NCBI GenBank assembly: GCA_963660435.1
Contig: CAVKYI010000053.1
Span: forward strand, 1-7,289
Source: Hallerella sp963660435
GTDB lineage: Bacteria > Fibrobacterota > Fibrobacteria > Fibrobacterales > Fibrobacteraceae
Length of the DNA stretch: 7,289 nucleotides
Direction: 5' to 3'
Shown here: positions 1 to 6,059 of the stretch, piece after piece
Position numbering within the stretch: position 1 is the first letter of the stretch
How the letters are laid out: the number at the start of each line of letters is the position of its first letter
Made by a program: the position numbers and the translations under genes
Notes under the pieces: model-generated
Told to the model about the DNA's origin: nothing
What the model saw: only the letters and a program-made list of their open reading frames with translations
The model's database searches: none

Positions 1-54
1 CTTCGCTTGGTCTCATTCAAATTTTCTTAACCAAAGCAATTTTTAGAGGTGACC
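1..54. repeat. Left arm of 54-bp inverted repeat
   Basis: This sequence matches the reverse complement of 7193-7246 at 53 of 54 positions; the only difference is c at 12 against the complement of t at 7235. Its inner end is the odd palindrome GGTGACC (48-54), preceded by TTTTTAG. The window begins inside or exactly at the repeat, so it may be longer to the left. It lies 27 bp beyond the stop codon of the minus-strand oxidase gene. A diverged third copy lies at about 1470-1537, so this is probably one member of a dispersed intergenic repeat family rather than a transposon end with its own transposase; none is visible here. Confidence 0.9.
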
Positions 55-56
55 AT

Positions 57-71
57 AAAGTATTTCACTTT
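57..71 (-). terminator. Weak hairpin after hemG
   Basis: AAAGT (57-61) and ACTTT (67-71) can pair around a five-base loop, 11 bp past the oxidase stop codon. Read on the minus strand it is not followed by a real T run, so it is at best a weak or factor-dependent terminator. A comparable small hairpin (7181-7193) sits between the methyltransferase gene and the right inverted repeat. Confidence 0.25.
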
Positions 72-81
72 CGCAATTCTT

Positions 82-1419
82 TTACAGCCGTTCGGCGAGT
101 GCGCGTCCCTGGGCGATGCGCGCGGACATTCCGATTCCGCCGATGCCGTTGCCGCCCATCAGGATTCCCGGGTAGGTCTTTTCGATTTCCGCGAAGGATT
201 TTTCCCTTTCCGGCGTCTTGAGGTCGTATTGGGGAATCGCTTCCTCGTGGCGCGAAATTTCGAAAAGGTCCGGCTCGAAGTTCGGAATTCGCAAGATTTC
301 CTGTACGTCCTTTCCGACCATTTTCTTCAGATCGTCGTCCTGCATGTCGATGAATTCCGGATGACGAAGCCCGCCGACAAAGACGGCGAGAAGCGCGCCG
401 CACTTCGGCGCGCGATTTTCAAAGAGCGAGGACATGTAGAGGATTCCCAGGATGTCTCGCTTTTCCTTCGACGGCATCAGCGCACCGAAACCGTCAAGGC
501 TCGTGCCTTCCCACTTCTTGAATCCGATGGCGAGTTCCGCCACTTTCGCGTAAAGGACCTGGCTTGCACCCGGGAACTTTTTTTCCGCAAAGGGGAGCGT
601 CTCGAAGACATGGCTTGCGCCCGCCGCATAGATGACGCTATCGAACGCACCGTAATCCGTTTCGCCGCAAGCGATGCGGTATGTGCCGTTTTCGGGCGTT
701 ACGACGGGAGTCTTTCCGGTGACGAAGCTCTCTTCTCCGATGGACGCTTCGAGTTTCCGCACCAGGACTTCCAGGCCTCCCGTGACGGAAAAAGTCTTCT
801 TGGACGCCTTCCTGTCTCGCTCGGACTTTGGAATCTTGCCCTTGGCGATAGCGCCTCGGATGAAGCTCCCATAGTTCTGTTCGAGATTGTAAAGCTTGGG
901 CAGCGCATACTTGGGAATCATCTGGTCGGGATTTCCCGCATAGACTCCGGAAACGAAGGGATCGACGGCGTAGTCGAGAAATGACCTTCCCAGGCGACGG
1001 CAGACGAGCGAGGAGAGCGTTTCGTTCGGGTCGGTTCCCGGCTTTCGGAAAGGTTCGAGCAAGATTCCGAACTTGTCCCTGAGCGAAAAGAGCGGTGTCA
1101 GGAGACCGCCTACAGGTCCCGACGGAAGCGGATGGAGACCGCCATGCTTGAGAATGAAGCGGTTCCCGGCAAGGCTCGGCGCTTCTTCGAGGAGATTTCG
1201 AATGTCCAGGTCTTCGAAAAGTTCGACGACTTCGGGAAGGCTCACGACGCTTGTGCTCGGTCCCGTTTCAAAAGTAAAGCCGTCCTTTTGAACGGTCCGT
1301 ATGACGCCGCCCACGTGATTTCCCTTTTCAAATACGGTGACCGTATGGCCGCTTTTCTTGGCATAGAAGGCCGCGGATAGTCCGGTGATGCCGGCTCCGA
1401 TAATCGCAACTTTTTTCAT
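82..1419 (-). CDS. hemG: Protoporphyrinogen oxidase, HemY type
   Basis: This gene encodes an FAD-dependent, oxygen-using oxidase of late heme biosynthesis that converts protoporphyrinogen IX to protoporphyrin IX. The product has 445 residues, the usual size for the family. The N terminus has the FAD-binding Rossmann motif GAGITG at residues 8-13, the ribose-binding acidic residue E31 after VTVF, and the GG doublet at 37-38. The C terminus has the flavin-contacting stretch GNGIGGIGMSARIAQG, typical of HemY/amine-oxidase-fold enzymes. The ATG at 1417-1419 begins directly at the Rossmann strand, so no other start is plausible. There is no Shine-Dalgarno sequence, and the inferred leader is only about 11 nt. 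The gene is intact and is the only housekeeping gene here; no other heme gene is adjacent. Coproporphyrinogen oxidase activity (CgoX-like) is an alternative substrate assignment within the family, less likely outside Gram-positives. Family assignment is firm; exact substrate is inferred. Confidence 0.93.
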   Translation of the reverse strand: MKKVAIIGAGITGLSAAFYAKKSGHTVTVFEKGNHVGGVIRTVQKDGFTFETGPSTSVVSLPEVVELFEDLDIRNLLEEAPSLAGNRFILKHGGLHPLPSGPVGGLLTPLFSLRDKFGILLEPFRKPGTDPNETLSSLVCRRLGRSFLDYAVDPFVSGVYAGNPDQMIPKYALPKLYNLEQNYGSFIRGAIAKGKIPKSERDRKASKKTFSVTGGLEVLVRKLEASIGEESFVTGKTPVVTPENGTYRIACGETDYGAFDSVIYAAGASHVFETLPFAEKKFPGASQVLYAKVAELAIGFKKWEGTSLDGFGALMPSKEKRDILGILYMSSLFENRAPKCGALLAVFVGGLRHPEFIDMQDDDLKKMVGKDVQEILRIPNFEPDLFEISRHEEAIPQYDLKTPEREKSFAEIEKTYPGILMGGNGIGGIGMSARIAQGRALAERL

Positions 1420-1436
1420 GAATGTAACGATAGAAA

Positions 1437-1465
1437 ATTATGGCTTCCCGAAAACGATCTGTCAT
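1437..1465 (-). promoter_or_regulatory. Sigma70-like promoter for hemG
   Basis: On the minus strand an ATGACA (-35 like, plus-strand 1460-1465) and a CATAAT (-10 like, plus-strand 1437-1442) are separated by exactly 17 bp. Transcription would start near 1430, giving a leader of about 11 nt before the ATG at 1419. Recognised by eye only. Confidence 0.45.
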
Positions 1466-1469
1466 CTGC

Positions 1470-1537
1470 GAAGCGAAGACTTTTCGCCTGCTATCGGAAT
1501 GTTTCCGTTACGATTCTTTGACCAAGGCGATTTTTAG
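1470..1537. repeat. Diverged third copy of the flanking repeat
   Basis: Reading the minus strand from 1537, the order of elements follows the right-hand repeat read outward: a CTAAAAAT.GC.TTGGT.AA core, a variable middle, then GCAGG and GAAAAGT. In the core (1516-1537) the differences from the edge copies are almost all transitions. Where the right copy has a large hairpin, this copy has GCGAA (1473-1477) pairing with TTCGC (1483-1487). It lies in the gap between the divergent oxidase gene and the first exported-protein gene. It is much less conserved than the two outer copies are to each other. Confidence 0.55.
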
Positions 1538-1557
1538 GGATTCCCTGAAGTATATTT
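1536..1557 (+). promoter_or_regulatory. TATATTT promoter with adjacent palindrome
   Basis: A TATATTT box (1551-1557) is preceded by the perfect odd palindrome AGGGATTCCCT (1536-1546). Transcription would begin around 1564, about 50 nt before the start codon at 1615. The same TATATTTAAA sequence occurs at 2685-2694 upstream of the paralogous operon. The palindrome could be an operator, and occupies the same place relative to TTTTTAG as GGTGACC does in the edge repeats. Confidence 0.5.
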
Positions 1558-1563
1558 AAACCG

Positions 1564-1618
1564 ATGAGAAAATGCAGAGAGAATATTTTTGGGAAACATC
1601 GAGGAGTTTTTAAAATGA
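1564..1618 (+). pseudogene. Leader plus 3' relic of an HxHP-type gene
   Basis: From 1586 the reading frame ttt-ttg-gga encodes FLGNIEEFLK and then a TGA at 1616-1618. This is exactly the C terminus of the HxHP gene that ends at 3695. The 43 bases from 1592 to 1634 are identical to 3669-3711. Just upstream, 1564-1585 encodes MRKCREN, resembling the short leader peptide MKKRGENA at 2701-2727 in the other copy. The stretch thus looks like the promoter and leader of the longer operon fused to the end of its second gene, with roughly 1 kb between them lost. It is too short to encode a working protein, and its stop overlaps the next start as ATGA. Confidence 0.65.
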
Positions 1619-2643
1619 GGCTAAAAATTCTCCCTATCCTCTTGATATTCCTCGTCCTTTTGCCTCTCCCCATCCTTTTTTGGGAATTTTTCCTCGTCCA
1701 GGGATCGGCAAATCTTACGGAATGCGAGGCGTTCCTGAAAGTCAACGTGGAGTTTGTGGAGCATACGGCAAGGGCGTCCTGCATGGATGCCAACAAGCTA
1801 TTCTTTGTCTTGTATTTTGTGCCTTACGATGTCCACATGGCGGAAGTTCGAAATGGAAAACTTGAATCGCACGTTGCGTTTAGCTGTAAGGTCGATTCCT
1901 GTAAAAACGAGGATGTTCCCTGGGATACGTTTAAGCAAAAATATACGGGAAGGGACTGTGCAGATAGGGATAGGCTTCTTTTAACCTTGCCTTATCGCGA
2001 CTTTCCTCCGTTTAGAAAGTTCATGTTTCAGATGGAAAATCTGAGCGATCGGGAGTTTGATTCTCTTTTTGTGACAAACAACGTACTGTGCAATCTGTAT
2101 TGGAACAGTACCTTGCGCAGTTATCCAAGACCCGGTAGAGTCAGAAGCCTTGTTGCCGTCAAGAACGATTCCGTCCTGTATGTTCACGGGGCGGGTCTTG
2201 GTGCGGGAGTCTTTCTTTGCAATTTCAGGACGGGAGAACAGCGTGAAATCTTCAATTTCTTTCATGTAACGGATGATGGGTTCAAGATGAGTCAGGATTT
2301 TGAAATCCTGGAAAGTTCGGATACTGTCTATCGGGTTGGATATGCCGGCGGCGACGAGGTCTTTTACAACGGGAAGGATTCTATTTCTTTTTTTATCGAG
2401 GATACTTCCGGAATCTATGCATTTGTCCGATATGATCGAGACGAAAATCCGGTGCTATATTCGAACGCTCCTGAAATGCTGCAAGATGCGGATATCTTTC
2501 CGATGGATGAACACACGGCGCACCGTTACCTATTAAAAACGAAGCGTTACCATATTCCCTTTTATGAAACGGATACGGTAGATGCCAGGCCGTGTTATCA
2601 GGAAGTCTTTCCTTTTGACGAAATCGAGTGCTCGCGCTTTTGA
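1615..2643 (+). CDS. Exported cysteine-rich protein, intact copy
   Basis: I do not recognise this family. The 342-residue product begins with a short basic end and a long hydrophobic stretch (roughly residues 6-28), then a plausible signal cleavage after GSA before NLTECEAF. It is therefore predicted to be periplasmic or anchored in the inner membrane. Eight cysteines in the mature part (contexts ECEAF, SCMD, SCKVDSCKN, DCAD, LCNL, LCNF, ECS) are also found in the downstream paralog, which suggests conserved disulfides. The ATG at 1615 is preferred over the in-frame ATG at 1564 because the paralog starts at the equivalent codon, GAGGAG lies 8 nt upstream in both, and the extra 17 codons are out-of-frame relic sequence of another gene. 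By position it could be an immunity-like partner of the HxHP protein whose 3' end precedes it. That role is inference. A weak AT-rich hairpin (AGAAAA 2644-2649 with TTTTCT 2660-2665) follows the stop. Confidence 0.8.
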   Translation: MRLKILPILLIFLVLLPLPILFWEFFLVQGSANLTECEAFLKVNVEFVEHTARASCMDANKLFFVLYFVPYDVHMAEVRNGKLESHVAFSCKVDSCKNEDVPWDTFKQKYTGRDCADRDRLLLTLPYRDFPPFRKFMFQMENLSDREFDSLFVTNNVLCNLYWNSTLRSYPRPGRVRSLVAVKNDSVLYVHGAGLGAGVFLCNFRTGEQREIFNFFHVTDDGFKMSQDFEILESSDTVYRVGYAGGDEVFYNGKDSISFFIEDTSGIYAFVRYDRDENPVLYSNAPEMLQDADIFPMDEHTAHRYLLKTKRYHIPFYETDTVDARPCYQEVFPFDEIECSRF

Positions 2644-2684
2644 AGAAAACAAAAATGAATTTTCTGGGATTAAAAAAAATAACG

Positions 2685-2691
2685 TATATTT
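2685..2691 (+). promoter_or_regulatory. TATATTT promoter box of the module operon
   Basis: The box TATATTT, extended as TATATTTAAAC, repeats the one at 1551. It lies 28 bp before the ATG at 2720, placing the transcription start near 2698. A nine-codon-frame leader peptide (MKKRGENA, 2701-2727) would overlap the real start codon and contains its ribosome binding site. Whether the leader peptide is translated cannot be told from sequence. Confidence 0.45.
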
Positions 2692-2719
2692 AAACATATG
2701 ATGAAAAAGCGAGGAGAAA

Positions 2720-3187
2720 ATGCATAACGAAGAATTTTTGGAAAAGTTGTACGAGGAACATATCGAAGAAAATCTCCGAATGGAACCACAGAACTTTTTG
2801 GATGCCGATGAGTTCAAGATTTTAAAAAAGCTACAGGAGAGGTCTCTTCTTCATTATGTCAGAAGCCCGGAATCAAGAAGCGAATCCTGCTTTTTTGTCT
2901 CTCGATTTATCGAATATTTCAAGACCGCCAAGGAGCCGTCGAGCGTAAGACTTCTTTGGCTTTTTTTGATTTCCCTTTTGCTGCTTTCCGAAGATACGTG
3001 CTTTTCGAAACTGGAAAGGGAAATCTTGGAAAAGCTGGTTTTGAGGGTTTGCCTTTATATGAATCGTTTGAAAGCCAGGCGAGCGCCTCCACTGGAAGAA
3101 CAGGATTCGACAAGTTTCGACTTTGGCTTTGAAAGATCAAATGAAACTGTATCGGAAGGGCTTCGACTTGCAAGACGAAAAACTTGA
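2720..3187 (+). CDS. Small acidic/helical protein of unknown family
   Basis: The 155-residue product is not recognised. The first 45 residues are rich in E and L and probably helical. Residues 77-89 (VRLLWLFLISLLL) are strongly hydrophobic, either a single membrane segment or a buried helix. No signal peptide is seen. The start ATG is supported by GAGGAG ending 3 nt upstream. The last 22 residues or so, from GFERSNETV to RRKT, overlap another open frame that continues in the +1 direction into the HxHP domain. One G removed from the TTTGGC at 3122-3127 would fuse the two into a single protein of about 324 residues. Two readings are open: a separate small gene overlapping the next by about 47-65 bp, or the N-terminal half of a frameshifted gene. 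Confidence 0.55.
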   Translation: MHNEEFLEKLYEEHIEENLRMEPQNFLDADEFKILKKLQERSLLHYVRSPESRSESCFFVSRFIEYFKTAKEPSSVRLLWLFLISLLLLSEDTCFSKLEREILEKLVLRVCLYMNRLKARRAPPLEEQDSTSFDFGFERSNETVSEGLRLARRKT

Positions 3188-3695
3188 AAAAGCCTTGGAT
3201 ATGTTGGACGACAACGACGAAAGGGAGCATTTCTATTTTATGAGGGACGCCTATCGGGAAGGTCGGCAACTTCTTCAGTATCCGGAAAATGCGGAACTCT
3301 TGTTCTTTTTGAAAAATCGTACGGAAAAAGACCCGAAACACAATGAATATTTTGCGACCGGCGTGCACAACGAAAAGGAACATCGCAATTCCGCAATTTG
3401 CAGGGGAATGGTCAAGTCGAACGGGATCAAGTCTTCGAATCCTGAATACAAAAAAAATGAAAATGTCGTGTTTCACTCTCACCCCAGCCTTTCTCCATTA
3501 TCGATAAACGGATTGGAAGACGGCGACCTGGGACATGCGAAACAAGCAGAAAAGCAAGTCTTTGTCATTAATTCGGATGGCGACATCTTTTATACGACGC
3601 CGGATCTCGCCTATCGATGTTTTGACGCCTTTGAACGCTGCGATAGCTCGGTTGGGCAGGTTTTTCTAGGAAACATCGAGGAGTTTTTAAAATGA
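3141..3695 (+). CDS. JAMM/DUF4329-like HxHP metalloprotein, putative toxin
   Basis: The frame is open from 3072; possible starts are TTG 3123 (190 residues) and ATG 3141 (184 residues), chosen here because GAAAG lies 6 nt upstream. An N-terminal charged helical part (about residues 1-60) is followed by a domain containing VVFHSHP (histidines 112 and 114 from the ATG), then serines and an aspartate cluster EDGDLGHAK (D127, D129), and then FVINSDGDIFYTTPD. The order HxHP, then S and D, then a strand ending in a DG turn is that of JAMM/JAB isopeptidases and of DUF4329-type toxin domains, where the histidines and the aspartate bind zinc. The S/D spacing is not canonical, so catalytic activity is unproven. 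The stop overlaps the next start as ATGA. No signal peptide is present. The HxHP gene may be the C-terminal half of a longer frameshifted protein beginning at 2720. Confidence 0.6.
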   Translation: MKLYRKGFDLQDEKLEKALDMLDDNDEREHFYFMRDAYREGRQLLQYPENAELLFFLKNRTEKDPKHNEYFATGVHNEKEHRNSAICRGMVKSNGIKSSNPEYKKNENVVFHSHPSLSPLSINGLEDGDLGHAKQAEKQVFVINSDGDIFYTTPDLAYRCFDAFERCDSSVGQVFLGNIEEFLK

Positions 3696-4680
3696 GGCTA
3701 AAAATTCTCCCCGGCCTTTTTTTATGGATTTGCCTTGTTCAGAGCCTGAACGCTCTTACGGAGTGCGAGGCGTTCCTGAAAGACAACGCGGAGTTTGTGG
3801 AAAATGCGGCAACGGCATCCTGCATGGATAGCACCAGGCTGTTCTTTATGCAACGCTATGCGCCTACCGATGTTCATATGGCAAAAATTCGGGAAGGAAA
3901 GCTGGATTCGCATATCGTGTTTCGATGCAAAGCGGGAAACTGCAAAAATGAAGGGGAAACGTGGGAACAGTACAAACAAGGATATGCAGATGAAGACTGT
4001 TCTCGCGATTTTGCCCGGGCCGATTCCTCTCTCTGGTTTTCTTCGTTTAAAAAATTTATTTGTCAAATTGAAAATTTAAAGGAACAGAAGTTCGATTCGC
4101 TTTATTTGAAGAACGATCGTCTCTGTAATCTATACGTGAACAAGTTTTCCCTGCTTTTTACAATGCCTCCCAGCGAAAGCGCTCTTGTCTCCGTCAAGAA
4201 CGATTCCGTTCTGTATGTTCACGGGGCGGATCTTGGCGCGGGAGTCTTTCTTTGCAATTTCAGGACGGGAGAACAGCGGAAGATTTTTGATTTTTTATCG
4301 GTCGGACGAAGGATTCGCGACAAGCAGCCAATTTAAAATCGTTGAGAGTTCGGATTCCGCCTTTCGGGTGAAACATGCCGGCGGCGACGAGGTCTTTTAC
4401 AACGGGAAGGATTCGATTTCTTTTTTTTATCGAGGATACTTCCGGAATATATTACCTTGTTCGTTATGATTCCAACGGGGATTCCCTGCTGCATGCCAAC
4501 GTGCCCGAAAAGTTCAATCGTCCGGAATCGTATCGGATGGACGAATTTACGGCGCACCGTTATCTCTTGAAAATAGAGCGTTACCACATTCCCTTTTATG
4601 GAAAGGATACGGCAGGTGCCAGGCGACCGCCTTATCGGAAGAGATTCCCTTTCGAACGAATCGGCTGCTCGCTCTTTTGA
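3692..4680 (+). pseudogene. Exported cysteine-rich protein, frameshifted copy
   Basis: This is a paralog of the gene at 1615-2643. It starts with ATGA overlap to the HxHP gene and GAGGAG 8 nt upstream (3678-3683). The N terminus is a clear signal peptide ending in LNA before LTECEAF. The original frame stops at 4336 after 214 residues, but similarity continues in the next frame to about 4428 and then in the third frame to the stop at 4680 (C terminus IGCSLF, against IECSRF). Both shifts are one-base insertions in T runs: six T at 4291-4296 where five are needed, and eight T at 4421-4428 where the intact copy has seven (2388-2394). Removing both restores a 328-residue protein with all eight conserved cysteines. 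The reading could reflect real decay, slippage-based switching or homopolymer sequencing errors. Confidence 0.8.
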
Positions 4681-4682
4681 AG

Positions 4683-4722
4683 GGGGCGCGTAAATTCTCG
4701 TTTCCTTGTCCTTGTGCGCCCC
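4683..4722 (+). other. GC-rich inverted repeat after the module
   Basis: GGGGCGC (4683-4689) is complementary to GCGCCCC (4716-4722) across a 26-base loop, starting just after the stop at 4680. The long loop and lack of a following T run make it a poor intrinsic terminator. It ends 8 bp before the TATATTT box at 4731 and may insulate the two regions. Confidence 0.35.
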
Positions 4723-4730
4723 GAATAAGC

Positions 4731-4737
4731 TATATTT
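4731..4737 (+). promoter_or_regulatory. TATATTT box before the structured repeat region
   Basis: The box matches those upstream of the two protein modules (1551, 2685). Transcription would start near 4744, about 17 bp before the first direct repeat. No convincing start codon with a ribosome binding site follows, so a non-coding transcript is the natural expectation if it is active. Confidence 0.4.
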
Positions 4738-4760
4738 ATCCGTACATAAAGAGTTTTGCT

Positions 4761-5065
4761 CTTGTTCCGAACTGAAAACTTCGACACTTTTCAAAACCCG
4801 GTACAAGGCGAACGCTCACGTCTGCCTCCATCGTCCGGAGGCATCGCCTTGCGGCCGGGTCCTTTTCGACTGGTTGCGGGAGACCTTTTTGGGGCGTGGG
4901 TTGTTTGCGTTTGCTTGGTTTCAGGCAGTCGAAGGCCTTCAGTTGGGTAAACGCTTCCAATTCCACGTCCCTTTTCCGAAATTCGCGTGGGAGGGTGCGG
5001 CAGGGGCGTCTCTTGCCGGGTTTGCCCTTGTTCGACAGCTGAAAACTTCGACACTTTTCAAAACC
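4761..5065 (+). repeat. Direct repeats bounding a 267-bp unit
   Basis: A 27-bp sequence at 4772-4798 recurs without a mismatch at 5039-5065. Both are preceded by CTTGTTC (4761-4767 and 5027-5033), separated from the repeat by four and five unrelated bases. Each copy contains TGAAAA and TTTTCA, which can pair around a nine-base loop. The period is 267 bp. The copies could be a duplicated target, the ends of a small repeat element, or functional sites. Confidence 0.85.
4796..5018 (+). ncRNA. Candidate structured RNA
   Basis: Several perfect stems nest here. ACCCGG (4796-4801) pairs with CCGGGT (4855-4860). Inside it AAGGCGA (4805-4811) pairs with TCGCCTT (4844-4850). Inside that TGCCTCC (4823-4829) pairs with GGAGGCA (4837-4843) around a seven-base loop. 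Next, TTCGACTG (4865-4872) pairs with CAGTCGAA (4926-4933) around 53 bases. Finally 4998-5006 pairs with 5010-5018 (nine pairs, two G-U) around CGT. A TATATTT box lies about 60 bp upstream. No known RNA family is recognised. Open frames occur on both strands (for example 4706-5074 plus), but they lack ribosome binding sites and recognisable protein features. The alternative is a DNA-level mobile repeat. Confidence 0.4.
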
Positions 5066-5252
5066 ATAGAATAGGACAGACGTTCGGTCGCTAGCGATGG
5101 ATGTTGGCGGCTTTTGGCCTCTCGCCATTGCGCGACGGCTCGATTACGCATGTGCCTTGTGTCCATGTGGTGAACGTTTTCTTGGTTTGTTCCGTCTTCG
5201 CGGTTTCTCTCGATTGGGGTGAACTCGTTCACTTCCAAGGCGAGGAACGAAC
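5066..5252 (+). other. Leader region of the restriction operon
   Basis: There is no gene in these 187 bases. They contain the perfect palindrome TCGCTAGCGA (5088-5097), GTGAAC at about 5170, and the palindrome around 5219-5232. No TATATTT box and no persuasive -35/-10 pair was found, so the operon promoter is unassigned. No small controller (C) protein gene is visible. Confidence 0.5.
5219..5232 (+). promoter_or_regulatory. Palindrome before the endonuclease start
   Basis: GTGAACTCGTTCAC is a six-base inverted repeat with a two-base centre, ending 9 bp before the ribosome binding site GAGGA (5242-5246). Its size and place suit a dimeric repressor or a translation-blocking hairpin. GTGAAC occurs once more at about 5170. 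It may equally be chance. Confidence 0.35.
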
Positions 5253-6059
5253 GTGAAAAAGCCGACCGAGCGAGCCAAGAATATATGGACGCAAAAAAGC
5301 ATCGACTATGCGGAAAACAGAGCCTATCTGGACGACCTTTACGCGGTCTATCCGATTGTTCATGCCAATGTCCGCAAGATCGACGAAAAAGTCATGGGGC
5401 GCATCCAGCGATATTTCAACGAGCGGGACGATTACAATTTCATCAGGAGCCTTCTCGAGCTGGACCTGTTTCCGATAAAGGACAGCTACATTCCCTATCT
5501 TCGAAAGTCGGATATTGCCATCAGGAAGAATCCGAAAATCATCCGGAGAATTTGCGGCGACTTGTATGAAATGGGATATCGGGAAATTTACAAGCGCTGT
5601 ACGGAACCCAAGGAAGCGAATCGGCAAATCGGTCCGATGTTTCGCAATTGGCTGAATTCCGGAGCCTTGGGGATTAAACCCGTTCCCGAGGAATCGTTTG
5701 TCTGCAATGCGGAAAATGCGATTCTGGACGGTTCCGACAGTTCCATGATGGATTTCGCAAGGCGGAATTTTGGCTACGGACGCGACAAGGGCTTGGATTT
5801 TATCGCTCGCTATAACGGGAAATACATCATTGGCGAAGCGAAATTCATTTCCGACTTCGGTGGACATCAAAACGACCAGTTTGTCGATGCGATGGAAACC
5901 TTGAGAACGGAGCTTTCCGACAAAAGCGTCGTAAAAATCGGAATTATCGACGGCGTTCCCTACATTCGAAACAGGGGAAAGCTCTTCAGGTCGTTGCTCG
6001 ATACGGAACATAACATCATGTCGGCGCTTGTTCTTCGGGATTTTCTGGAGGCTCTATGA
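5253..6059 (+). CDS. Type II restriction endonuclease, Tsp45I-like
   Basis: The 268-residue product is a predicted site-specific DNA endonuclease that cuts DNA unprotected by its partner methyltransferase. The PD-(D/E)xK core is clear: D182 in KGLDFIARYNGKY, then E195 and K197 in IIGEAKF, followed by SDFGGHQNDQF. The EAKF...GGHQN.QF pattern is what I associate with the Tsp45I family (recognition GTSAC); this is from memory, so specificity is tentative. The start is GTG with GAGGA 6 nt upstream; an in-frame stop at 5220-5222 excludes any longer protein and the first in-frame ATG (5394) would delete 47 residues. The stop overlaps the methyltransferase start as ATGA, so the nuclease comes first in the operon. 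No truncation is seen. Confidence 0.82.
   Translation: MKKPTERAKNIWTQKSIDYAENRAYLDDLYAVYPIVHANVRKIDEKVMGRIQRYFNERDDYNFIRSLLELDLFPIKDSYIPYLRKSDIAIRKNPKIIRRICGDLYEMGYREIYKRCTEPKEANRQIGPMFRNWLNSGALGIKPVPEESFVCNAENAILDGSDSSMMDFARRNFGYGRDKGLDFIARYNGKYIIGEAKFISDFGGHQNDQFVDAMETLRTELSDKSVVKIGIIDGVPYIRNRGKLFRSLLDTEHNIMSALVLRDFLEAL

Noticed and set aside
49..984. 311-residue open frame on the plus strand
   Set aside because: It lies antisense to the clearly coding oxidase gene and has no recognisable motifs; it is a shadow of a gene with biased codon use.
1564..1614. Upstream ATG as the start of the first exported protein (359 residues)
   Set aside because: It would place 17 charged residues before the signal peptide. 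The paralog starts at the codon equivalent to 1615, and the extra sequence is a relic of another gene read out of frame.
4772..5065. CRISPR array suggested by 27-bp repeats ending in CAAAACC
   Set aside because: There are only two copies 267 bp apart, far larger than a spacer, and no cas gene is present.
4761..5065. Integron attC site or retron msr-msd
   Set aside because: No matching core sites at the ends of the fold were found, and neither an integrase nor a reverse transcriptase gene is present in the window.
4706..5074. 122-residue frame with the repeated LKTSTLFKT peptide, and its minus-strand counterparts
   Set aside because: The repeated peptide is only a translation of the 27-bp DNA repeat. 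No ribosome binding site is present, and long frames are open on both strands, as is common in GC-rich non-coding DNA.
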